In this document: one piece after another, positions 57,132 to 64,000 of the stretch
Position numbering within the stretch: position 1 is the first letter of the stretch
Layout of the letters: every line of letters starts with the position of its first letter
From: SAR116 cluster bacterium AG-447-A06
GTDB lineage: Bacteria; Pseudomonadota; Alphaproteobacteria; Puniceispirillales; Puniceispirillaceae
Reading direction: 5' to 3'
DNA: 64,000 bases
Assembly (NCBI GenBank): GCA_003212345.1
Contig: QCPZ01000006.1
Coordinates: forward strand, 40,036 to 104,035
Made by a program: the position numbers and the translations under genes
The notes under the pieces: model-generated
The model's input: only the letters and a program-made list of their open reading frames with translations
Databases searched by the model: none
Told to the model about the DNA's origin: nothing

Positions 57132-57464
57132 CAATCTTCCTCTGTCTCACCTTGGCACAAAATGTCCATTCGTGTCGCAGCGATGGCGCCATTTTTCCAG
57201 TCACGCAAACCAGACAAATTGACCATGGCTGTTACGATTGGTTAAACGTAGGTCATGCCTTACCTCTTTACAATCCCATCGAAGCGATTCGCCCTCGCTT
57301 AGACACAAATTTGCAAAAAAATATAGAAACACGTAGCCGAATAGGTGCTATGGGCCCAACATAATTCTGTTGACAAAGTGACGCGGAAAAGGTTTGACAC
57401 GTCAGCGTTTGTGGCTATCCTCACCCTGCGATTTAGGCTCCGTTTTGAGCATCGCTCATGGCAT
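57132..57464. other. Gene-free stretch before tRNA-Leu
   Basis: This 333-base stretch contains the NDUFA9-like gene's promoter side and the tRNA-Leu promoter listed separately. Nothing else was recognised. Confidence 0.5.
57394..57421 (+). promoter_or_regulatory. Sigma-70-type promoter for tRNA-Leu
   Basis: TTGACA (57394-57399) and TATCCT (57416-57421) are separated by 16 bases; transcription would begin about 35 bases upstream of the mature tRNA 5' end. The -35 box is a perfect consensus match. Confidence 0.6.
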
Positions 57465-57551
<87 letters not shown>

Positions 57552-57641
57552 CAACCATGCGCTTTTGCGTTATGACGATAATGGCTAATTTGTTCTCCGC
57601 ATCGCGCGGTTCTAATTTTGCAAAAACCATCAGGGCAACTC

Positions 57642-58253
57642 ATGACCATACACATTCATCAGAACGATCTCCCCTCCAACCTTGATTTTGGAGATGTGGT
57701 TGCAATCGACACCGAAACGATGGGGCTCAACCCATTACGTGACCGACTGTGTCTTGTACAATTATCCAGCGGTAATGGTGAGGCACACCTTGTCAAAATT
57801 GATAGCCCGATGAAGCCATGCCCCAACTTGACGGCATTGCTCGAGAATGAACAATTAACAAAGTTATTTCATTTTGCCAGGTTTGATATCTCGAGCCTGT
57901 CGCATGGCATTACCCCCGTGAAAGGCCCGATTTACTGTACAAAAATTGCCTCGAAACTCGCGCGGACTTACACGGATAAACACGGGCTCAGAGACTTGTG
58001 CCGCGAATTGTTAAAAATCGACATTTCAAAACAGCAACAATCATCTGATTGGGGTGCGAACACACTATCAACGGAACAGGCCGAATACGCTGCGGGAGAT
58101 GTCATTTATCTACATCAAATTCGGGAGAAGCTTGATTCAATGCTCTTGCGTGAAGCCCGAGCTGACATTGCAGCTCAGTGCTTTACCTTTTTGCCAACAC
58201 AGGCAAGGCTTGATCTTACCGGTTTTGCTGGCATGGATATTTTTCATCACTGA
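57642..58253 (+). CDS. rnd: Ribonuclease D, short form
   Basis: A 203-residue 3'-5' exoribonuclease consisting of the DEDDy domain without the C-terminal HRDC domains, the form usual in alphaproteobacteria. Motifs: AIDTETMGL (Exo I), FHFARFDIS (Exo II) and EYAAGDVIYLHQI with the Tyr and Asp of Exo III. It trims the 3' ends of tRNAs and other small RNAs. The ATG at 57642 has AGGG upstream and is preferred over a TTG at 57618. Confidence 0.9.
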   Translation: MTIHIHQNDLPSNLDFGDVVAIDTETMGLNPLRDRLCLVQLSSGNGEAHLVKIDSPMKPCPNLTALLENEQLTKLFHFARFDISSLSHGITPVKGPIYCTKIASKLARTYTDKHGLRDLCRELLKIDISKQQQSSDWGANTLSTEQAEYAAGDVIYLHQIREKLDSMLLREARADIAAQCFTFLPTQARLDLTGFAGMDIFHH

Positions 58254-58336
58254 TACCCTCAGATGGGTAACAAAATGAACATCTAGAGGTATTATAGGCA
58301 TCTCATGTCGAAGATTGTTTTAGAAATGATGTAAAG

Positions 58337-59002
58337 ATGACCGATACTCCAGCATTAAAACGAAGCCGCTTCACACCGCGCAAAAAGACCGAAGCCGCTC
58401 CATCCCAGCGTCGGCTGCCATTATCATTGCTCCTTCTGGGTATTGGCATAACATTGGCCGTTGCTGTTACGAGCTGGTTGGGATTTCTCGCCAATGGCAA
58501 GGATGTATCCCTTGAGATTAAGGAGGTGGAGGGCACCCAAACAGGTGAAGTTCAATTAACTGGTGCGCGCTATCGCGGCCTCACACCTGACGGAAAGCCA
58601 TATGAAATCACGGCTGCGTTGGCGAATGAATCCCCTGACGGTTCAGGCCAAGTTGATATGGATCAACCAACAGCGGTTGTCACTTTGCGCAACGGTTCAA
58701 TTGTTAATTTACAATCGAATGTTGGTGTTTTTAACAAACAGACCGATGTTGTAACAATGTCTGGAGCCGTTGTAGTGACTCAACCTGACCGCCACCTGCG
58801 GCTAGATACCGAGGCGTTGGAGGCCAATCTAAAAGCTGGTGAAATGCACAGTGATCTTCCAGTTCTTGTTCAAGATATTGACAGACGTATCAATGCGGAT
58901 AGCATGAAAACTTACGATAATGGGTCGCGTATCATTTTTGGCGGAACAACAAAAATGATTATCAAAAACAAAAAGAGCATCACGCAAGGCAAACTCCATT
59001 GA
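58337..59002 (+). CDS. lptC: LPS export bitopic protein LptC
   Basis: A 221-residue protein with one N-terminal membrane anchor (LSLLLLGIGITLAVAVTSWL, about residues 32-55) and a periplasmic beta-jellyroll of the LptC type (YRGLTPDGKPYEITAAL, GVFNKQTDVVTMSGAV). It bridges the LptBFG transporter to LptA. lptA and lptB follow on the same strand, giving the standard alphaproteobacterial order. Confidence 0.88.
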   Translation: MTDTPALKRSRFTPRKKTEAAPSQRRLPLSLLLLGIGITLAVAVTSWLGFLANGKDVSLEIKEVEGTQTGEVQLTGARYRGLTPDGKPYEITAALANESPDGSGQVDMDQPTAVVTLRNGSIVNLQSNVGVFNKQTDVVTMSGAVVVTQPDRHLRLDTEALEANLKAGEMHSDLPVLVQDIDRRINADSMKTYDNGSRIIFGGTTKMIIKNKKSITQGKLH

Positions 59003-59077
59003 TAAAACCACTGTTTCCCATGTTGAGTAACCAGCTTTGGGCGATATCGGACCATTAACAAGGAAGCCACTAAAATT

Positions 59078-59923
59078 ATGACAAGCCACCTACCCCAATT
59101 TCAGTTGAGTGTAAAAATTCTAATAGCAGGCATTTATGCGTTTGTGGCGGTCACGTCAATTCCAGCCATCACCAGCCTTTCCCCAAGCTCGGCTTTTGCT
59201 CAGACAACCAATGAGGCTCGCGCGGCTGACACATCGCCCATCACTATTGAAGCGGCAGAATTTCTTGAATGGAACCAAAATGAAGGCACCTACATTGCCA
59301 AGGGCAAAGCTTTTGTCCGACAGAGCGAGACCAGCATCAAGGCTGGGCACATAATCGCGCGCTATAACACCAGCGGCGAGACGCGCAACATTAACCACGT
59401 GATTGCAACCGGTGAGGTCACTTACGTCGAAGGAGAAAGCATCGCGAAGGGAGATAAGCTAGATTATGATTTAACTGCTAGTTTTTATGTTCTTACTGGG
59501 AAAAATGCCAGTGTTGAGGGCCCGCGCGGCCTAATGACAGCGACAGAATCAATAATCTACAATTCAGCCGAGGTTGCCAATCGCAAGGTCACGGCGACTG
59601 GAAAGGCACGCTACAAAAACAATGATGGCCGCACCGTATTCGGTGACAAATTGATTGCTTACATTGCGGATGACGGCACACTAAAAACTATTGATGCCTA
59701 CGAGAACACGAAAGTAATATCCACTAACGGCACCGAAGCTACCGCTGATAAACTGACTTATGTGGCGAGCACCGCCCTTGCAAACCTTGATGGAAATGTC
59801 GAAATCATCGACAACGAAAACATCATGCGTGGTGACAAAGCTAAAATTGACTTTGATAAGGAAATCAGCCGGATAATATCAAATCCTGGAGGCAAACGTG
59901 TCAGCGGCACACTAACGCCCTAA
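59078..59923 (+). CDS. lptA: LPS transport periplasmic protein LptA (OstA family)
   Basis: A 281-residue protein with an N-terminal signal sequence and OstA/LptA beta-jellyroll repeats (ARYNTSGETRNINHVIATGE, DYDLTASFYVLTGKNASVEG). LptA forms the bridge that carries lipopolysaccharide across the periplasm. Longer than E. coli LptA (185 residues) because of extra C-terminal repeats. Located between lptC and lptB. Confidence 0.88.
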   Translation: MTSHLPQFQLSVKILIAGIYAFVAVTSIPAITSLSPSSAFAQTTNEARAADTSPITIEAAEFLEWNQNEGTYIAKGKAFVRQSETSIKAGHIIARYNTSGETRNINHVIATGEVTYVEGESIAKGDKLDYDLTASFYVLTGKNASVEGPRGLMTATESIIYNSAEVANRKVTATGKARYKNNDGRTVFGDKLIAYIADDGTLKTIDAYENTKVISTNGTEATADKLTYVASTALANLDGNVEIIDNENIMRGDKAKIDFDKEISRIISNPGGKRVSGTLTP

Positions 59924-60068
59924 TCTTAACGGACGACAGCGCCAGAATTCGCTCTAGGGTTTTATGCCAAAACATCACCCCCAACTAATTGACAAAGAAT
60001 GACTATTAAGCCGATAAAGAGACAAAACAAGGTGCGAGCGCCAGATCTTAGACAAAAAGAGCATTATA

Positions 60069-60848
60069 GTGTCTGATAAAACGCAGTTAGAATTTGGCCT
60101 AATGAAACCGGTCTTAGTGTCTGGGTCTCAGGGGCTAAAGGCCACTGGTGTTGGTAAAAGTTTTAACAAACGTCGCGTTGTGCGAAATGTATCCCTTGAA
60201 TTGCAGCGCGGCGAGGCAGTTGGCCTGCTCGGTCCAAATGGTGCTGGAAAGACTACCACCTTTTATATGCTCGCTGGCCTACTACCAACTGATGAAGGGC
60301 AAATATTCATTGATGGGCGTGACGTGACAGAGATGCCAATCTTTCAACGTGCACGACTTGGCATGGGTTACTTGCCACAAGAATCCAGCATTTTTCGTGG
60401 CTTGACCGTAGAACAAAACCTACGTGCGGTTATAGAAACATTGGAAGATCATGATGATGAGGGCGATGCGACGCTTGATGATTTAATGGCTGAATTTGGT
60501 ATTACACACTTGCGCAACACGCCGTCGGTTAGCCTTTCTGGGGGAGAGCGCCGGCGCCTTGAAATTGCACGGGCGTTAGCGGCTCAACCGATATTCCTGC
60601 TGCTTGATGAACCACTTGCTGGTATCGATCCAATAGCACTTGGGGAAATTCGTGACCTCATTGGCCATTTGAAAACGCATGGAATTGGTGTTTTAATCAC
60701 TGACCACAATGTTCGCGAAACGTTGGATATTGTTGATCGTGCCTACATCATCCACGATGGCACCATTCTGATGGAAGGCACACCAGATGAGGTGGTTCAA
60801 CACAGCGGAGTAAGACAGGTCTACCTTGGGGAGCGGTTCAGCATATAA
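60069..60848 (+). CDS. lptB: LPS export ABC transporter ATPase LptB
   Basis: A 259-residue ATPase with Walker A LLGPNGAGKTTTFYML, signature VSLSGGERRRLEIARALA, Walker B IFLLLDEPLAGIDP and the switch His in LITDHNVRETLDI. It powers LPS extraction with LptF and LptG, which are not in the window. The probable start is GTG; an N-terminal extension of about 20 residues precedes the usual beginning. ptsN follows, without rpoN or hpf between. Confidence 0.94.
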   Translation: MSDKTQLEFGLMKPVLVSGSQGLKATGVGKSFNKRRVVRNVSLELQRGEAVGLLGPNGAGKTTTFYMLAGLLPTDEGQIFIDGRDVTEMPIFQRARLGMGYLPQESSIFRGLTVEQNLRAVIETLEDHDDEGDATLDDLMAEFGITHLRNTPSVSLSGGERRRLEIARALAAQPIFLLLDEPLAGIDPIALGEIRDLIGHLKTHGIGVLITDHNVRETLDIVDRAYIIHDGTILMEGTPDEVVQHSGVRQVYLGERFSI

Positions 60849-60972
60849 CTTGCGATTAGCTGCTTGACAGCACATTCCTTACGGCCTATACGTTCGCCGC
60901 TTTTGGGTCGATTTGTCCACGCTTTTAACGGTGTACTGCCGCCCAAGGTTACTTCTTAGATGGGTTCTTTCA

Positions 60973-61434
60973 ATGTCGATTTTAGATTATCTCGACACCA
61001 ATCAGGTACTGATTGGTGTCCCCAGCCGAAGCAAGAAGCAAGTTATTGAAGATCTTGCTGCACGCGTGTCAACGCTAACGGGTCTCAGCCAGCGCTGTCT
61101 GCTGGACATTGTATTGCGCCGAGAACGGCTTGGCAGCACGGGCATTGGCGGCGGCATTGCCATTCCTCACGCTGTTCACGATGACTTAACGCGCACAAGT
61201 GCCTTTTTGACAGTTTTGGAAACGCCGGTAGATTTCGACTCGATAGATGGACAGCCAGTCGATATAATATGTCTCGTGGTTGGTCCACCAAATGACGATA
61301 CCAGTCATTTGAAGTGCATCGCAAGCGTGACACGATCGCTGCAGCAAGTTAATATGTGTGACAAGCTCCGCTCCGTCAAATCGCCAGAGGCGGTTTTGCA
61401 GTGCCTACAGACCATTGGAAGGGTCGCTGCCTGA
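60973..61434 (+). CDS. ptsN: PTS IIA-like nitrogen-regulatory protein (EIIA-Ntr)
   Basis: A 153-residue EIIA-Ntr protein with the phosphorylated His in GIGGGIAIPHAVHDD. It belongs to a regulatory phosphotransfer chain that controls potassium uptake, envelope and carbon/nitrogen responses. The ATG at 60973 (MSILDYLDTNQ) is used; a start at 60913 would add an unrelated 20 residues. It follows lptB by 124 bases. In many proteobacteria rpoN and hpf sit in between, and neither is here. Confidence 0.9.
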   Translation: MSILDYLDTNQVLIGVPSRSKKQVIEDLAARVSTLTGLSQRCLLDIVLRRERLGSTGIGGGIAIPHAVHDDLTRTSAFLTVLETPVDFDSIDGQPVDIICLVVGPPNDDTSHLKCIASVTRSLQQVNMCDKLRSVKSPEAVLQCLQTIGRVAA

Positions 61435-61543
61435 CCTTAATGAGTTACGAATGCGTTCTTCGCTTGCCGGAGGTCATTGTCGTGGCGCAACTTACTTATT
61501 CTTCTTGTGCGGACATTCTTGCTGGGTTGTTTTCAAAAGAAAT

Positions 61544-61620
<77 letters not shown>

Positions 61621-61838
61621 TAAATTAGGCTCTACCACCTTACTACGATCTCATTCAACCGAGAGATCAAAGATCAAAAAGTGTTAAAACCAAATGTTGC
61701 ACGTGCTTGGTGAACGTGCTCTGTCGGATATTTAGCTCAAGCGTCATTGCCCATGCAAGCTAATTTTCATCAGACCGCCGCTTTATTCCAAATCTGATAT
61801 CATGCGCCAAAAAATCGTCTTCAACCTAGAACTTAGCT

Positions 61839-62186
61839 TTAATCATCTTGTGTGTTCAGATTGGGCAATAGTTCATCATCATCGTCGATATCATCCTGAA
61901 TAATTCCTGGCCCGTCCTTGTCATCAACATGGACATGAACGTCATCCTCGTCAAAATCCATATCATCACCTTCATCGACTTCGGTGCCCTTATCAACCTC
62001 AACAATCGACTCGTTCAACTTTGTCTCGGCTTGAGGTGATCTGGGACTTTTCTGACTTTTTGGATGACGCTGAGCATCAAATTCAGCGCCGCAGCCGGGG
62101 CAAAGAACAGGACTACGATTAAAGTCATAGAAGCGCATCTTACACGACAAACAAACTCGCTTTTTGCCAAGTTCAGCCTTTGCCAT
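61839..62186 (-). CDS. TIGR02300/FYDLN acid domain zinc-ribbon protein
   Basis: A 115-residue protein with an N-terminal zinc ribbon (VCLSCKMRFYDFNRSPVLCPGC) and a very acidic C-terminal tail rich in Asp and Glu. This is the alphaproteobacterial FYDLN family, usually encoded beside aroA as here, on the opposite strand. Function unknown; the acidic tail could bind nucleic-acid-binding proteins or metals. Confidence 0.9.
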   Translation of the reverse strand: MAKAELGKKRVCLSCKMRFYDFNRSPVLCPGCGAEFDAQRHPKSQKSPRSPQAETKLNESIVEVDKGTEVDEGDDMDFDEDDVHVHVDDKDGPGIIQDDIDDDDELLPNLNTQDD

Positions 62187-62439
62187 CCTTTTTCACCCCC
62201 AAGTCGCCCTAATTGATATATATTCAAAGCTTATCTTTAGGCGATGTTCAACAATTTTTTTTAAGTAATCAAAACTATTTTTTTGGTTTTCATTTTTATT
62301 TCTTCAACAGCTAATGACTGTTTGTGAAACGGATTGGTCATCGAGTAATTGCCTCCCTTCCCGGAAAAATGTTACAAAACATTTAGACAACTCTTGACCC
62401 CAAAAAGCTACACCCATTAAACCGCCTTAAGGCCTTTTC

Positions 62440-63327
62440 ATGTCACTTGCCCCCGTTGATCAACTTGTCTCAAACAGAGCTTCTCCTTTATTAGGCGCAA
62501 TATCCATTCCAGGCGATAAATCTATTTCGCATCGTTCCCTTATTTTAGGCAGCCTTGCAATCGGCACAACAAGGGTGCACGGCCTGCTAGAGGGAACTGA
62601 TGTCATGTCAACCAAGGACGCACTTATTGCCCTTGGCGTAAAGATCAGCCGCGACAATGATGGACTTTGGCATATTGTTGGCGTTGGATTGAGTGGGATG
62701 ATATCGCCAGTTGCTCCGCTTGATCTCGGTAATTCTGGAACGGGCGCGCGCCTTTTAATGGGTGTTGTCGCAGGTCAAAAAATCACTGCGACTTTTTGCG
62801 GTGATGCCTCTTTAAGCGCTCGGCCAATGGCGCGCATTACCGACCCTCTTGCAAAAATGGGTGCCAACGTCACCAGCCGTGAAGGTGGACTGCTTCCTGT
62901 TACCATTCAAGGCACCAGAAGCCTCATAGCCGCTCACCACTGTTCAAAGATCGCGTCAGCGCAAATCAAGTCGGCAATTTTGTTAGCTGGCCTGAATGCA
63001 CGCGGCACAACGATTGTGAGTGAGCCAAGTGCCTCGCGCGACCACAGCGAGTCTATGCTGCGCCATTTTGGTGCTTCAATTTCTCAAGAGGTGGCTGAGG
63101 ATAAATCGTATCGTGTACAACTTGCTGAGGGCGCAAACTTGCGGGCGGCAGATGTCATCGTGCCAAGCGATCCATCATCGGCAGCATTCGCAATTGTAGC
63201 GGCGCTAGTTACACCGGGGAGTGACCTTCCATCTTTGCGCCGATTGGAAATTTACCCTCCGCATCTCCCCATGGGTCAGAAAGTAGCTGTTTCATGCCGA
63301 GCGAGATACGTTGGGTTTCCGCATTGA
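62440..63327 (+). CDS. aroA: 3-phosphoshikimate 1-carboxyvinyltransferase, truncated by a junction
   Basis: EPSP synthase, which adds enolpyruvate to shikimate-3-phosphate. The N-terminal two thirds are normal: [18 protein letters not shown], the [16 protein letters not shown] loop, [10 protein letters not shown] and [17 protein letters not shown]. Homology stops at about residue 263 (ALVTPGSDL). After about base 63,228 the frame reads an antisense copy of rpsA up to a stop at 63,327, so residues from there on are not aroA. About 170 residues are missing relative to roughly 440 in the family. As it stands it could not code for a working enzyme; the break is more likely a chimeric join than a real mutation. 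Confidence 0.9.
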   Translation: MSLAPVDQLVSNRASPLLGAISIPGDKSISHRSLILGSLAIGTTRVHGLLEGTDVMSTKDALIALGVKISRDNDGLWHIVGVGLSGMISPVAPLDLGNSGTGARLLMGVVAGQKITATFCGDASLSARPMARITDPLAKMGANVTSREGGLLPVTIQGTRSLIAAHHCSKIASAQIKSAILLAGLNARGTTIVSEPSASRDHSESMLRHFGASISQEVAEDKSYRVQLAEGANLRAADVIVPSDPSSAAFAIVAALVTPGSDLPSLRRLEIYPPHLPMGQKVAVSCRARYVGFPH

Positions 63328-64000
63328 AGCGAATGACCTGAACTTCAACAGTTTCGCCGATTTGAAGAGCTTCTGATGGGTGGCTGATACGTTGCCAAGC
63401 AATATCTGTCACATGCAAGAGGCCATCTACGCCCCCAAGGTCAACAAAAGCTCCATAGTCGGTAATGTTTTTGACCACCCCTTGCAAAACTTGGCCCTCT
63501 TGCAGATTTGAAACCAACTCTGACCTTGCCTCGGCGCGTGACTCTTCTAGCACAGCGCGGCGCGAGACAACAATATTGCCCCGGCGGCGGTCAATTTTCA
63601 AAATCTGGAATGGCTGCGGAGTCCCCATCAACGGGCCAAGGTCGCGCACTGGGCGGATATCCACTTGGCTGCCCGGTAAAAATGCTGTTGCACCGGCCAG
63701 ATCAACAGTAAAACCACCTTTAACTTTGCCAAAAATTACACCAGTAACACGCTCTTGTTTTTCGAATGACGCCTCAAGAACACCCCATGCCTCTTCTCGG
63801 CGGGCTTTGTCGCGGCTGAGCACAGCTTGACCATTACGGTCTTCCATGCGCTCAATATAAACTTCGAGCTCATCACCGACAGATACATCTGGCTGCTGTC
63901 CGGGGAGTGCCAGCTCTTTCAGGGGAACTCGCCCTTCAGACTTCAAGCCGACGTCAATGATAACGGCATCGCCTTCTACGCCAATAACATACCCTCGGAC
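63209..64000 (-). CDS. rpsA: 30S ribosomal protein S1, internal fragment
   Basis: Part of S1, which unwinds and docks mRNA on the 30S subunit. On the minus strand the fragment runs from S1 repeat 1 ([17 protein letters not shown]; the frame is open to the window end) through repeat 2 ([20 protein letters not shown]) and repeat 3 ([22 protein letters not shown]), then [15 protein letters not shown]. After IGAKMEG the homology ends, with four unrelated residues before a stop at 63,209 that lie in antisense aroA. The remaining repeats (about half of the protein) are missing. S1 is essential, so this is best read as a join artefact, not a real gene end. Confidence 0.9.
   Translation of the reverse strand, partial: VRGYVIGVEGDAVIIDVGLKSEGRVPLKELALPGQQPDVSVGDELEVYIERMEDRNGQAVLSRDKARREEAWGVLEASFEKQERVTGVIFGKVKGGFTVDLAGATAFLPGSQVDIRPVRDLGPLMGTPQPFQILKIDRRRGNIVVSRRAVLEESRAEARSELVSNLQEGQVLQGVVKNITDYGAFVDLGGVDGLLHVTDIAWQRISHPSEALQIGETVEVQVIRFNAETQRISLGMKQLLSDPWGDAEGKFPIGAKMEGHSPV
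63218..63234. other. Inverted junction between aroA and rpsA
   Basis: Plus-strand aroA stops matching its family and minus-strand rpsA stops matching its family at the same place, around GTGACCTTCC (63221-63230). The two reading frames cross there with only a few bases of possible microhomology. No insertion sequence, repeat or terminator marks the spot. Confidence 0.8.

Noticed and set aside
61648..61669. GATCTC-N10-GAGATC repeat upstream of tRNA-Ala
   Set aside because: A short repeat with a long gap; may be chance and has no clear promoter relation.

Overview
The window reads as a chromosome segment of a Gram-negative alphaproteobacterium with moderate-to-low GC. Supporting markers are the lptC-lptA-lptB-ptsN block, a TIGR02300/FYDLN zinc-ribbon gene beside aroA, an NDUFA9-like complex I protein, a 203-residue ribonuclease D and the thrS-infC-rpmI-rplT-pheS-pheT operon. 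TRAP and TSUP transporters, a dihydroxypropanesulfonate-type dehydrogenase cluster and several GMC oxidoreductases suggest a marine heterotroph living on dissolved organic matter, possibly SAR116-like. That placement is inference; there is no rRNA in the window.

Layout. 1-3.8 kb holds peptidoglycan recycling and remodelling genes (murQ 3' part, L,D-transpeptidase, AmpG-like permease, NlpC/P60 peptidase, Amidase_2). 4.0-6.1 kb has a HAD phosphatase and both glyoxalase enzymes. 6.4-10.4 kb is a three-gene dehydrogenase operon resembling hpsP-hpsO-hpsN, divergent from an IclR regulator. 10.4-15.9 kb has tcuB-tcuA, divergent from a GntR/FCD regulator, then an AbrB-type membrane protein and a D-2-hydroxyacid dehydrogenase. 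16-19.2 kb holds a PlsC-like acyltransferase and a large DUF3604 protein. 19.3-38 kb is accessory metabolism: three TSUP permeases, three GMC oxidoreductases, a cupin, an RraA-like protein, a fatty-acid-hydroxylase-superfamily membrane enzyme, a TRAP transporter, an EamA permease, a Sel1 protein, a YihU-like reductase, an SDR and a Baeyer-Villiger-type monooxygenase.

38.2-45.3 kb is the core translation operon on the minus strand. infC appears to start at AUA, and a terminator-like element precedes rpmI. 45.6-48.3 kb holds a glycosyltransferase, an alpha/beta hydrolase and a glutathione S-transferase. 48.8-54.8 kb is glutamate synthase (gltB, gltD). 55.4-61.4 kb has uppP, an NDUFA9-like gene, tRNA-Leu(CAG), rnd, lptC, lptA, lptB and ptsN; the rpoN and hpf genes often found between lptB and ptsN are absent. 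tRNA-Ala(GGC) and the FYDLN gene follow.

The last 1.5 kb is anomalous. aroA is cut after about 263 residues and joined, in inverted orientation, to the middle of rpsA. Both genes are normally essential, and the usual order is aroA-cmk-rpsA on one strand, so an amplification or assembly chimera near 63,225 is the simplest explanation. Beyond that point, linkage should not be trusted.

The most coherent biological theme is C3-organosulfonate chemistry: a HpsN/O/P-like cluster, a YihU-like sulfolactaldehyde reductase and TSUP permeases, a family that includes sulfite and sulfonate exporters. No sulfonate-cleaving enzyme is visible, so this remains a hypothesis. No CRISPR array, insertion sequence, prophage or rRNA was seen.
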